From NCBI GenBank assembly GCA_016218915.1, contig JACRCQ010000041.1, positions 62,001 through 126,000 of the forward strand: a stretch of 64,000 bases of DNA, given 5' to 3'. The notes under the pieces are model-generated. The model was not told the DNA's origin. It searched no databases and saw only the letters and a list, made by a program, of their open reading frames with translations. This stretch comes from Deltaproteobacteria bacterium. GTDB taxonomy: Bacteria > Myxococcota_A > Polyangia > Polyangiales > Polyangiaceae. Positions 17,113-24,686 of the stretch are shown here, piece after piece. Position 1 is the stretch's first letter; every line of letters starts with the position of its first letter. The position numbers and the translations under genes are program-made.

Positions 17113-17128
17113 TGGCCAGCGTCTTGCA
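17113..17128 (+). promoter_or_regulatory. putative sigma-54 promoter of the 17207 lipoprotein gene
   Basis: TGGCCAG-CGTC-TTGCA has the invariant GG (17114-17115) and GC (17126-17127) at correct spacing, a perfect TTGCA and a -24 box with two substitutions. It lies 78 bases upstream of the start codon, close to the 72 bases found for the related gene at 44617. Confidence 0.5.
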
Positions 17129-17206
17129 CAACGCTCCTGTCAGTCGACTTGGATCGCGATGGGCCGGCTTGGCCCTGGATCGCTTACTGGTAGAAAGGAA
17201 CGAATC

Positions 17207-17821
17207 ATGACAAGGCATGGGACGATGAGACTCTCGGCTGTGGCGTTCGTGCTCAGTGCTCTGCTCGCTGCTTGCTCGTCGAGCGATAGCGGCCCAGCGG
17301 GCGGCGGCGGAAGCGCGGGAGGCAGCTCGAGCGACGCCTGCAAGAATGCATGCCTCAAGATCCAGAACCAGTGCTCCGGCACGTGCAACATCTCTGGAGG
17401 CTCGGACTGCTCGGGCAAGGCAAAGGAGTGGGCAGACTGCATCAACGCAAAGCCGTGCGCTGACCATGCTTCGTGCAATGACATTCTCATTGGTGGGACC
17501 GGTGGCTCAGGCACGGGCGGCGCTGGAGTCGGAGGTGCTGGAGTAGGTGGAACCGGCGTCGGAGGTGCTGGAGTCGGAGGTGCTGGAGTGGGTGGAACCG
17601 GCGTCGGAGGTGCTGGAGTCGGAGGTGCTGGAGTGGGCGGTACGGGTGTAGGAGGCACGGGCGGCGGCGGCACGGACGCATGCGCAACGCTCGCGGACAA
17701 GTGCGATTCCTGCACAGATGAAACCATGGCTACCACGTGCGCCACGACCGTTGCTTCTGCTCAGGAAGCAGCCTGCCAGTCGCTGCTCGATCAGCCTCAG
17801 TTCCAGGCGGCGTGCCCGTAG
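17207..17821 (+). CDS. Gly-rich lipoprotein with C-terminal Cys module
   Basis: 204 residues. AFVLSALLAAC is the lipobox. After a Cys-containing N-terminal domain (residues 45-95, CKNACLKIQNQCSGTC and CSGKAKEWADCINAKPC) comes a Gly-Ala-Gly-Val linker made by a 15-base DNA repeat, then a terminal module DACATLADKCDSC ... ACQSLLDQPQFQAAC. That last module also occurs twice in the lipoprotein at 44617-45588. An AAAGGAA ribosome site decides the start at 17207. It is convergent with the FHA sigma-54 activator gene and has its own sigma-54-like promoter, so it may be a target of that regulator. The role is unknown; a surface structural or adhesive protein fits the layout. Confidence 0.82.
   Translation: MTRHGTMRLSAVAFVLSALLAACSSSDSGPAGGGGSAGGSSSDACKNACLKIQNQCSGTCNISGGSDCSGKAKEWADCINAKPCADHASCNDILIGGTGGSGTGGAGVGGAGVGGTGVGGAGVGGAGVGGTGVGGAGVGGAGVGGTGVGGTGGGGTDACATLADKCDSCTDETMATTCATTVASAQEAACQSLLDQPQFQAACP
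17519..17653. repeat. in-gene tandem repeat, nine 15-base units in three 45-base blocks
   Basis: Each unit encodes GAGVG or GTGVG. The order GAGVG-GAGVG-GTGVG repeats three times with near-identical codons, so a 45-base block was duplicated recently. Length variation by slippage would keep the frame. Confidence 0.9.
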
Positions 17822-17831
17822 GGCCAGCCCC

Positions 17832-19187
17832 TCAGCGCAGCCCGTTGCGGCGCAGCAGTCGGTGGAAATAGACGCGCCCGATGCGCGCCGCCTTGGCAGC
17901 CCTCGAAACATTGCCGTGGTGGGCTGCCAGCAGGCCTGCCAGATACTCGCGCTCGAACTGATCCAGCACCAGCCGCCTCGCCTCGTCAAACGGCTTGCTG
18001 ATGTCAGCCACCGACGCGCCAGGGCGCTCGTCCGGAGGGATGGTGCCCGGGATCGGCAGGTCCTGATCGAGCACCAGGCACCGCTCCAGGTAGTTGCGCA
18101 GCTCTCGCACGTTGCCCGACCAGGCGCAGCGCTGGAGCCTGCCCACGAAGTCGTCGGAGGTGAGCCTTCGCATGTCGTCCGAGGAAGCGCCGAGCCCTTC
18201 GAGCAGCTCGGCCGCGATGATACCGATGTCTTCGGGGTGCTCACGCAGCGGAGGGAGGCGCACCTTGACCACCGCGAGGCGGTAGTACAAGTCCGGACGG
18301 AACCTGCCTTCGTTGACCTCGGCGCGCAAGTTGCGGTTGGTCGCCGCGATCACGCGCACATTGACCGGTCGCCCTTTGTTCGAGCCGAGACGAATGATCT
18401 CGCGTCGCGACAGCACCCGCAGCAGCTTTGGCTGCAGGTCGAGCGGAAGCTCGCCGATCTCGTCGAGGAAGATCGTGCCCTGATCCGCTTCCTCGAACGC
18501 TCCCTCACGCGTCGACTGCGCGCCGGTGAAGGCCCCCCGCTCGTGACCGAACAGCTGGCTTTCGAGCAGGTTGGACGGCACCGCGCCGCAATCGATGGCG
18601 ATAAATGGGGCATCCCTGCGCGGGCTCTGCGTGTGCACCCCCTCGGCAGCGAGATCCTTGCCCGTGCCCGTCTCGGACTCGAGCAGGATCGTGGCGTCCG
18701 TGGCAGCAGCGCGCTCGAGCACCGAGAACGCACATCGCATCGCCGCCGAGGTCCCGACCAGCGCTCCGAAACGGGTCTCAGCGGACATCTGCAGACGCAC
18801 CACGTCGGCAAGCAGATCAATCCGCAGGACCGCATCGCCGAGCTTGAGCGTGCTTCCGCTGCGCAGCCACGCTTCCATCACTGGCGTGCCGTCGAGCAAC
18901 GTTCCGTTCGTGCTTCCCACGTCGCGCACACGGAACCCGTACGGGTCGATGAACACCTCGCAATGGAATCTCGACACGGTCGGATCGTTGATCACGACGT
19001 CGTTGGATTCGTGCGAGCCGATCGAGCAGCGGTCTGCCGACGAGTCCCAGGACAGAGTCCCGGCTGCGGATTGCAGCACGGTAATCTTGAATCGATTGAT
19101 CCGATGGGAAGCAGGGATCGCCGCGCGCACCGGCGTGGTTGCCGTGGATTCATCCGAGTCCGGGGGCGGGCGTCGCGAGCTCGTCAT
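17832..19187 (-). CDS. FHA-domain sigma-54-dependent transcriptional activator
   Basis: 451 residues. The FHA domain at 45-125 has the phosphothreonine-binding signature (SIGSHESNDVVI, VSRFHCEV, STNGTLLDG). The AAA+ domain (140-370) has GAFTGA at 218-223 (the loop that contacts sigma-54), Walker B GTIFLDEIGELP and RFRPDLYYRL. A Fis-type HTH ends the protein (HHGNVSRAAKAARIGRVYFH). Its Walker A reads SETGTGKD at 171-178, where G-E-T-G-T-G-K-E is usual: the first Gly is Ser and the last Glu is Asp, so ATPase activity may be altered. It lies 75 bases after a Ser/Thr kinase gene on the same strand, and the kinase may phosphorylate a ligand of the FHA domain. The ATG at 19187 starts the well-formed frame. 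Confidence 0.93.
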   Translation of the reverse strand: MTSSRRPPPDSDESTATTPVRAAIPASHRINRFKITVLQSAAGTLSWDSSADRCSIGSHESNDVVINDPTVSRFHCEVFIDPYGFRVRDVGSTNGTLLDGTPVMEAWLRSGSTLKLGDAVLRIDLLADVVRLQMSAETRFGALVGTSAAMRCAFSVLERAAATDATILLESETGTGKDLAAEGVHTQSPRRDAPFIAIDCGAVPSNLLESQLFGHERGAFTGAQSTREGAFEEADQGTIFLDEIGELPLDLQPKLLRVLSRREIIRLGSNKGRPVNVRVIAATNRNLRAEVNEGRFRPDLYYRLAVVKVRLPPLREHPEDIGIIAAELLEGLGASSDDMRRLTSDDFVGRLQRCAWSGNVRELRNYLERCLVLDQDLPIPGTIPPDERPGASVADISKPFDEARRLVLDQFEREYLAGLLAAHHGNVSRAAKAARIGRVYFHRLLRRNGLR

Positions 19188-19262
19188 GGAACGGTAGGCA
19201 TCGGCTGCAGGCTTGGGGTGGTTTCCACGGCTGCCATGCCATAGCAGCCGGTGCCCGGGCAT

Positions 19263-20705
19263 TCAAGGAGCGTATGGGTTCGGCGGAGGACCGGACGGCG
19301 TTGGAGCAGGAGGCGTCGAGCTGCGTGCTGGCTCGCCTGCCGTGCGCTGCGGATTCGGCGCGATGGAGCGAGGCGTCGAACGCGTCGGCGCCGGCGCAGA
19401 CGGCGTCGGAACGCTCGAGTCCGAGGAGGCGGGAGAGGGCTCCGGCACAGCCGTAGCGGGTTGCACGGCATCCGGGACGGGACGGGCAGCCGACGCGCTC
19501 AGCGCTGGGGCGTCCGCCCGAGGCGTTGGCGGTCGAAGCAAGTGCGTGATCAGCCAGAGAGCTGCGCCGACAGCAGCGACGGCTGGCACCGCGAGCCACC
19601 AGGGGCGTCGCAGCGGCAGCACGAGCGAAGCGCCCTGGGTCACGCTGGTCGCCAGGGTCTCCTGCTCAGGAGTGGTCGCCGCGGCTTGCGGGGGCGCTTC
19701 GGGCAGCTGGCTGGCACGCGAACCGAGCAGCGCGCGCAGCGCTTGCCTTCGCGTTGCCAGCTCGTCGTGCATCATCGACTGGACGAACTCCGCGACCTTG
19801 CGTTGTCGAAGCTCGATCCCTTCGCGCTTGGCGACGCTCTCGATCGCGGTGGCAATGGCGAGGGTCGTATCGAATCGGGCATTCGGATCGTGCGCGAGCA
19901 CGCTCCCAAGAAGCTCGTCGAGCTGCTCGGCCAACCTCGACGGCAAAGACGTGATGGGCGGGACCTGTGTGCGAAGCACCAGGCGAATGGAATCGACGTG
20001 GCTCGCTCCCTGGAAGAGACGCTGACCCATCAGAAGCTCCCAGAGCACCACGCCCACGGCGAAGACATCTGCGCGCCGGTCCACCCGTTGCGTTGCCACG
20101 TACTCCGGCGCCATGTAGCCCAGCTTGCCCTTGAGCATTCCTTCCCGAGTCGACGGGTCGGTCCCATGAAGGCACTTGGCGATTCCAAAGTCGGTCACGC
20201 GCGACACCCCATCGATTCCCACCAGGATGTTGTGCGGTGAGACATCGCGATGAACCAGGCCGAGCAGCTTGCCGGTATCGTCGGTCGCCTCGTGCGCTGC
20301 ATGCAGTCCCATGCAGGTATCCACTGCCACCGTGAGCGCCACATCCACCGGAAAGGGAGCGCCCACGCGCCTGCACTTCGCGGTCAGCTCGGAGAGGGAC
20401 GCTCCTTCCACGTAGTCCATCACGAGATCGATCGATTCGCCGACCACCTCCACGTCCCGCACGTCCACCACGTTGGCGTGGTGCACCTTGCTCGCAAGGC
20501 TCGCTTCGAGCGAAGCGGTGCGCCGGATGTCCGGATCCTCCAGCAGGTGCGGGTGCAGACGCTTGATCGCCACGATCTGACGGAAGCCGAATCCACCCCG
20601 GAGGTAGCCGATGTACACGGTACCCATTCCCCCGGAAGCAAGCTTCAGGAGCGTCTCGTAGCGACGCGAGGTCGCAGCATCGGAGGACGGGGTGGATCCT
20701 GTCAT
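19263..20705 (-). CDS. Hanks-type Ser/Thr protein kinase with one membrane span
   Basis: 480 residues. Gly loop ASGGMGTVY (23-31), catalytic Lys48, HRDVSPHN with Asp154, DFG with Asp172 and an APE motif are all present, so it should be active. A juxtamembrane helix with Arg-rich stretches (TRRQALRALLGSR) precedes a span near residues 372-395; the C-terminal 85 residues are Pro/Ala/Ser-rich and would be periplasmic. It is very similar to the kinase at 40121-41353 through the N-lobe (shared FGFRQIVAIK-type and HANVVDVRDV segments). It is the first gene of an operon with the FHA sigma-54 activator and has a sigma-54-like promoter upstream. Confidence 0.95.
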   Translation of the reverse strand: MTGSTPSSDAATSRRYETLLKLASGGMGTVYIGYLRGGFGFRQIVAIKRLHPHLLEDPDIRRTASLEASLASKVHHANVVDVRDVEVVGESIDLVMDYVEGASLSELTAKCRRVGAPFPVDVALTVAVDTCMGLHAAHEATDDTGKLLGLVHRDVSPHNILVGIDGVSRVTDFGIAKCLHGTDPSTREGMLKGKLGYMAPEYVATQRVDRRADVFAVGVVLWELLMGQRLFQGASHVDSIRLVLRTQVPPITSLPSRLAEQLDELLGSVLAHDPNARFDTTLAIATAIESVAKREGIELRQRKVAEFVQSMMHDELATRRQALRALLGSRASQLPEAPPQAAATTPEQETLATSVTQGASLVLPLRRPWWLAVPAVAAVGAALWLITHLLRPPTPRADAPALSASAARPVPDAVQPATAVPEPSPASSDSSVPTPSAPAPTRSTPRSIAPNPQRTAGEPARSSTPPAPTPSGPPPNPYAP

Positions 20706-20822
20706 GGAAACATCGCAGGCATGGTCGCAGTCAACGAACGGTCAGACTAGCACGCGTGTCGCTTGGCGCGGGTGTGGCTGGAGCACCCATTCGTTGGAGC
20801 CGCGACCGTCAGGAGGCGGGCG

Positions 20823-20838
20823 AGCACGGGCCGTGCCA
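20823..20838 (-). promoter_or_regulatory. putative sigma-54 promoter of the kinase/activator operon
   Basis: On the minus strand: TGGCACG-GCCC-GTGCT, one mismatch from TGGCACG-N4-TTGCW, with correct GG/GC spacing. It is 117 bases upstream of the kinase start. The same bases form a short imperfect palindrome (GCACG-N3-CGTGC), so it could instead be an operator. Apart from this site and the hairpin at 21092, I see nothing else in the 435-base divergent region 20706-21140. Confidence 0.5.
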
Positions 20839-21091
20839 GCTGACTTCCTGCATGATTCCAGCCTGCAAGTGTCGGTTCTTGCCTCGCGAGGCCACCGGCG
20901 CCTCACGCAGACGCATCGTGATGCGGTCGCGCGTGTATCCCTGCCAGCCACACGGCGAGGGTGCTGTGTGTTCTGCCGAGATACAGACGACGAGCAGACG
21001 CGCGGGGATGCAGGGCGCCAGGAGCACAAAGACCGCGGCAATTCCCTGAAAGCCCTCAACGGCACCGGCCTTGCAGAAGCACCACGCTGAG

Positions 21092-21111
21092 GGAGCACAG
21101 ATGGGTGCTCC
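21092..21111 (+). promoter_or_regulatory. leader hairpin before the beta-barrel gene
   Basis: GGAGCAC (21092-21098) and GTGCTCC (21105-21111) pair perfectly around AGATGG, ending 29 bases before the ATG and before the AGGAG ribosome site. It may stabilise the mRNA or bind a regulator. Confidence 0.45.
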
Positions 21112-21140
21112 TGTTGAGCGAAGGATTCCAGGAGACCAAC

Positions 21141-21728
21141 ATGCGTGCTTTACGAGGGTTGCAGTGTCTATGCGCAGTGATTGCGAGCTCGATCAGCCTC
21201 ACCGCGACGGCGCAGGAGGCCGGCAACAAGGCGTTGCTCGGCGCCGACGCCACCGTGCTCGTACCGGTGGGAGATCTGTCCAAGGCGACCGGGCTGATGC
21301 TCGGCCCGATGGTGCACTTCGAGTACTCGGTCAGCCCGAGCCTGTGGATCACGGGACGCGCCGGTTATCTCTATGGATTGCGCAAGGAGGTATCCACCGG
21401 AGTCGGTACAGCGAAGTATGGCCTGAGCGACATTCCGATCTGGGGCGGTGTGAAGTACTACTTCGGGGAGAGCTTCGGGCCGTACGTCGGCGGTGAGCTC
21501 GGGCTGAACATCCTGACGGCCAGTGTGGACAGCGGCGATTCTTCGGTGGCCGGAGCGGGGAACGCGACCGCGTCCTCTTCGGAAACCAAGGTAGGGCTCA
21601 ACGCAGGTGGAGGGTATCGCGCAGGCAAGCTCGATCTCCGGGCTTCCGTCGCCTTCCTCGACCTCGGCCATGCCGGCGACTCGATGGGGATCCTCGCCTC
21701 GGTCGGCTACTCGTTTGCGTCGTTCTGA
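21141..21728 (+). CDS. outer membrane beta-barrel protein
   Basis: 195 residues. Signal peptide MRALRGLQCLCAVIASSISL ending at TATAQ. The mature part is alternating amphipathic strands with Gly/Tyr turns (WITGRAGYLYGL, IPIWGGVKYYFG, YVGGELGLNIL, KLDLRASVAFLDL, GILASVGYSFASF) and ends in a C-terminal Phe, the assembly signal recognised by BamA. With about eight strands it resembles OmpW/OmpX or porin-family small barrels. An AGGAG site six bases upstream fixes the start at 21141. It is monocistronic, with a hairpin in the leader. Its specific role is unknown. Confidence 0.85.
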   Translation: MRALRGLQCLCAVIASSISLTATAQEAGNKALLGADATVLVPVGDLSKATGLMLGPMVHFEYSVSPSLWITGRAGYLYGLRKEVSTGVGTAKYGLSDIPIWGGVKYYFGESFGPYVGGELGLNILTASVDSGDSSVAGAGNATASSSETKVGLNAGGGYRAGKLDLRASVAFLDLGHAGDSMGILASVGYSFASF

Positions 21729-21784
21729 GCCAATCGACGGAGCAGCCAGCTGCGCCACCCAGCCAGTGCAGCGCGATCGTGTGG

Positions 21785-22390
21785 TCAGGGCACGGAATCG
21801 GGAGGTTGCACGTCGCGGGGCGCTTTGCCTCTCAGGCTTCCCACGCCCACGATCAAGATGGGCAGGAATCCGAGCACGCCGGCTGCAAGCTCATACCCGC
21901 TCAACCACAGCATGGTAGCGACGATGATGCATACCGCGGCGTTGAGCAGCGCAGCCCCCCAAACCTTCGTTCGCGTTGCGCGCGAGAGGCGGCCATAGTC
22001 CGGCCGCAAGGTCATGAGAAGTGCGATCGAGTACATGTGAAGCCCGTAGGGAAGGCAGAGAAGCCCGGCAACAGACGCTCTGAAAGCCCGGCTCGCCGTC
22101 TTGTCGAGCTCCACGTCGGCACGCCAGGCCTTGTCCTCTGGGGTGTCGTCGGGCGGCTTGCGCTTGTCGAACTCCGAGAGGATTGCGGTCGCTTCGGCCT
22201 CGCGGTCCGACGCTACAAGCAACCTTCCCATGGGCGCGAGCCCGGGGGCAGACATCGTTTCCGTGTGACTCGAGTCGAGAATCCAGCTCTCGATGCCGTG
22301 CATCGCGAGCTCCTGACGCAAGGCTTCGGCTTCGTGCACGCGAAGACCGCGAGCGACCGTGACCTTGTCCGGCGAAGCGTTCGAGCCCAT
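21785..22390 (-). CDS. DUF2007-like signal protein with membrane spans
   Basis: 201 residues. The first 70 residues (VTVARGLRVHEAEALRQELA then HGIESWILD and LLVASDREAEATAILSEF) fit DUF2007, a small putative signal-transducing fold. Then come three hydrophobic segments (VAGLLCLPYGLHMYSIALLM, VWGAALLNAAVCIIVATMLWL, LAAGVLGFLPILIVGVGSL). The ATG at 22390 is preferred over an in-frame TTG at 22426 because an AGGG element precedes it. It follows the RCC1-repeat gene by 72 bases on the same strand. No pathway can be inferred. Confidence 0.72.
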   Translation of the reverse strand: MGSNASPDKVTVARGLRVHEAEALRQELAMHGIESWILDSSHTETMSAPGLAPMGRLLVASDREAEATAILSEFDKRKPPDDTPEDKAWRADVELDKTASRAFRASVAGLLCLPYGLHMYSIALLMTLRPDYGRLSRATRTKVWGAALLNAAVCIIVATMLWLSGYELAAGVLGFLPILIVGVGSLRGKAPRDVQPPDSVP

Positions 22391-22462
22391 GGCATGTGCC
22401 CTACCAACACCAGCCAGGTGGTGCAAGGAAAGCTCAGCGGCCAGCCAAATCGGTGCCGGGAA

Positions 22463-23716
22463 TCAGGGCAAGCCAATCACCGGGGTCGGCGTCTTGCGAT
22501 CCTCGATCGTGCCGTCACCGAGCTCGCCCGCATCATTCCTTCCCCAGCAGCGAACACCACCCTGGATCACAGCGCACGCATGGAATCCCCCCACCCCGAT
22601 CGATTCCGCAAAGGCAAGATCCAGGACCGTCACCGGATGGTTCCGATTCATGATCGTCCCGTCACCGAGCTGTCCCAGGTGATTCTCTCCCCAGCATTGC
22701 ACCACGCCGCTTTCCTGCCGCGCGCAGACATGGGAGTACCCGGCCCCGAGGAAGGTCACGCCGGACAGGCCGATCACGGCCACCGGCTTGTGCTTCTCCG
22801 TGTTTCCCGCATTGCCCAGCTGCCCGGTCCCGTTCAATCCCCAGCACATCGCAGTACCATCCGCCATCCTTGCGCAGGTGAACTGCTCTCCGGCAGTCAC
22901 AGCCGCAGCTCCGACCAGCCCGCTGACCTCGACGGATTCGGTGTGATCGATCGTGGTGCCATCGCCGAGCTGGCCGTATTGGTTGCGCCCCCAGCACCGC
23001 ACGCGCCCCTCCTCGACAACCGCACAGCTGTGACTCCAACCAGTGGCAATCGCCGTGGCGCCCGCCACACCGATCACGTTCACAGGGGTCGGACGGTCGT
23101 CGTAGGTGCCGTCGCCAATTTGACCGTCGCCGTTGGCGCCCCAGCAGAGGACGTCGCCCCCCTGGGTGAGCGCGCACGCGTGCACATCACCGGCTGCAAT
23201 GGCCCGTATGCCCGACACACCGGAAATCTCGACTGGTATGGAGCTCTGCTTGAACTTGAGGTTGCCGAGCTGGCCGCGATCGTTGTCTCCCCAGCAGCGC
23301 AGCGCCCCTCCAATCACGATCGCGCACGTGTGGTGCCACCCCGCAGCGAGTGCAGAAGCGGCCGGCAATCCGAGGACATCGACCGGCGTGTGCCGCTCGT
23401 CCTCGGTACCATCCCCGAGCTGCCCGTAGCTGTTCGCTCCCCAGCACCGAGCGGCTCCGTTGGTGAGAAGCGCGCAGGTATGGATGTCACCGCCAACGAT
23501 CGCCTGCACGCGCACAGACGGGTCGAGCGCTTCTGCCTCGGGCGCGTCCGCGCTGGATGCGTCTCCGTCGTCTGCGTCCTCACCTGCATCCTCGGTCGTC
23601 GAGCCATCCGGCCCGCCGGACAGGCCGGAGAAGTCGAGCACGCCGGTGCAGCCCAGGCTCGCGCAGCACAGCACGCTTGCGAGCGCAGGCAGGACGAGCG
23701 TGCGGGTTGCGAGCAT
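22463..23716 (-). CDS. RCC1-repeat lipoprotein (seven blades)
   Basis: 417 residues. Signal MLATRTLVLPALASVLCCAS with lipobox SLGC. After an Asp/Glu/Ala-rich linker (residues 30-70), seven RCC1/BLIP-II-type repeats of about 50 residues follow, each with G-x-x-H-x-CA ... CWG-N-xx-GQ(L/I)GDGT and ending in a V-x-G-L turn. Seven blades make one closed propeller. Each repeat keeps a Cys pair, so most blades may carry a disulfide. Such propellers bind proteins. A short ORF encoding one more RCC1 unit starts 84 bases away on the other strand. Confidence 0.9.
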   Translation of the reverse strand: MLATRTLVLPALASVLCCASLGCTGVLDFSGLSGGPDGSTTEDAGEDADDGDASSADAPEAEALDPSVRVQAIVGGDIHTCALLTNGAARCWGANSYGQLGDGTEDERHTPVDVLGLPAASALAAGWHHTCAIVIGGALRCWGDNDRGQLGNLKFKQSSIPVEISGVSGIRAIAAGDVHACALTQGGDVLCWGANGDGQIGDGTYDDRPTPVNVIGVAGATAIATGWSHSCAVVEEGRVRCWGRNQYGQLGDGTTIDHTESVEVSGLVGAAAVTAGEQFTCARMADGTAMCWGLNGTGQLGNAGNTEKHKPVAVIGLSGVTFLGAGYSHVCARQESGVVQCWGENHLGQLGDGTIMNRNHPVTVLDLAFAESIGVGGFHACAVIQGGVRCWGRNDAGELGDGTIEDRKTPTPVIGLP

Positions 23717-23800
23717 GCGCGGAGCGTACCACGGCTTCCCGGGGCAGACGATGGGTCCCGTCGATTGCCAACCCGTTGTCCGGATGAGAGTATTCCCGGC

Positions 23801-24034
23801 ATGTCGCTGCCGCTCGCCACGCTCGTGCCCGGTGGTTGCTGCGTGCTTGCGGCCGGATGCTGCGATCGTCCGGAGCCCAATCCCTACGAGCATCCTCTTC
23901 CAGGCCGCTTCGTCGAAGTCGGACTTGGTGACAGCCACGCATGCGCGCGCCGCGCGGATGGGACTGTGATCTGCTGGGGTGTGGATCAGCAGAGCCAGGT
24001 CTCGGGCAAGCGCTGGATGCTTGTGAGGAATTGA
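23801..24034 (+). CDS. short lipoprotein-like ORF with a single RCC1 blade
   Basis: 77 residues. It starts MSLPLATLVPGGCCVLAAGC, which works as a lipoprotein signal, then has a Pro-rich spacer and one RCC1 unit (FVEVGLGDSHACARRADGTV then ICWGVDQQSQV), ending nine residues later. One blade cannot form a propeller, so this is probably a truncated copy of a neighbouring RCC1 gene or a fragment kept by chance. The ATG at 23801 has no clear ribosome site. It is divergent from the seven-blade gene. Confidence 0.45.
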   Translation: MSLPLATLVPGGCCVLAAGCCDRPEPNPYEHPLPGRFVEVGLGDSHACARRADGTVICWGVDQQSQVSGKRWMLVRN

Positions 24035-24044
24035 CTTCCCCCGC

Positions 24045-24515
24045 TCAGCCGTCAAAGCTGAACCGGACGAACCCTTTGCCATCGGTGTAGGCGCAGTACT
24101 CTCCCACGATCACCGACTGTTCGGCGCAATGGCCCTGGGTAACGCCAGTGCAGGATCCCACTGCGCTGTCGTAGGGAGCCAGGCAATGCGAGAGACAGGT
24201 CGAGTTGGAGGTGCACACGCAACCACCCTGGCCGGTAGGGCAACTGCACCTGTGTTGGCCCCCGAGGACCTCGACCCAGGCGCCGCCGCCTGCGATGCAC
24301 GAGCCCTCGTCACCCGAGCTCTGCAGGCAAGATGGGTAGGCGGCCTGCAACGCAGCGTTGCCGCATCCCTGCGCGCTTTCGGACACGGCATCGGGCGCGG
24401 CATCGGAGCTGCTTTCCGCCGCAGCGTCCGCGATCGGCTCGTTGTCGAGCGAGCTGCCGCCCCCGCACCCCAGAGCTGCTGCAGCCACGAGCACAACGGT
24501 TCTGAACGGTCCCAT
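24045..24515 (-). CDS. small Cys-rich lipoprotein
   Basis: 156 residues. Signal VVLVAAAALGC is followed by an Asp/Ala/Ser-rich linker (to residue 50) and a Cys-rich C-terminal domain with about 13 cysteines (CGNAALQAAYPSC, CSCPTGQGGCVC, CLSHCLAPYD, GQHRCSC). The family is not known to me; myxobacteria carry many such secreted proteins. The ATG at 24515 (MGPFRT) gives a standard signal; an in-frame ATG 24 bases upstream is possible. It is divergent from the SPFH/NAD-kinase/NrtR operon. Confidence 0.75.
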   Translation of the reverse strand: MGPFRTVVLVAAAALGCGGGSSLDNEPIADAAAESSSDAAPDAVSESAQGCGNAALQAAYPSCLQSSGDEGSCIAGGGAWVEVLGGQHRCSCPTGQGGCVCTSNSTCLSHCLAPYDSAVGSCTGVTQGHCAEQSVIVGEYCAYTDGKGFVRFSFDG

Positions 24516-24604
24516 GGCTCCAGGGTACGCGGGTCGCACGGACCGTCAAGCGACGGCGGGAGCACGTGGATCGCCCTGCAATCGAGAAATCTTCAGATGC
24601 CGGC

Positions 24605-24632
24605 TTGCTTCGTGTCTCATCGACACTATAAT
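24605..24632 (+). promoter_or_regulatory. sigma-70-type promoter of the NrtR operon
   Basis: A perfect -10 hexamer TATAAT (24627-24632) with TTGCTT (24605-24610) 16 bases upstream as -35. An AT-rich consensus -10 is conspicuous in this GC-rich DNA. It sits between two copies of an inverted repeat. The first gene starts 54 bases downstream with an AGGAG ribosome site. Confidence 0.7.
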
Positions 24633-24648
24633 AGTGTCTGAAAGACAC
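24612..24648. promoter_or_regulatory. tandem operator, two GTGTC-N5-GACAC sites flanking the -10 box
   Basis: Site 1 is GTGTC-TCATC-GACAC (24612-24626), site 2 is GTGTC-TGAAA-GACAC (24634-24648). Their starts are 22 bp apart, about two helical turns, so two dimers would bind the same face and cover -10. The last gene of the operon encodes an NrtR-type regulator, the obvious candidate to bind here and repress the operon. Confidence 0.7.
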
Positions 24649-24686
24649 GAACGCCTCTGGCTCGAGGCTCGGAAAGGAGATCGGCC

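Noticed and set aside
17169..17184. TTGGCCC...TCGCT before the 17207 gene as a second sigma-54 promoter
   Set aside because: The distance between GG and GC is one base too short, which abolishes sigma-54 recognition.
21779..23800. Long plus-strand frame opposite the DUF2007-like and RCC1 genes
   Set aside because: Antisense shadow rich in His/Pro/Arg; only its last 77 codons (from 23801) have protein-like features.
24600..24650. Inverted repeats as a transposon end or attachment site
   Set aside because: No transposase or integrase gene is nearby, and the two 15-base palindromes around TATAAT fit a promoter-operator.
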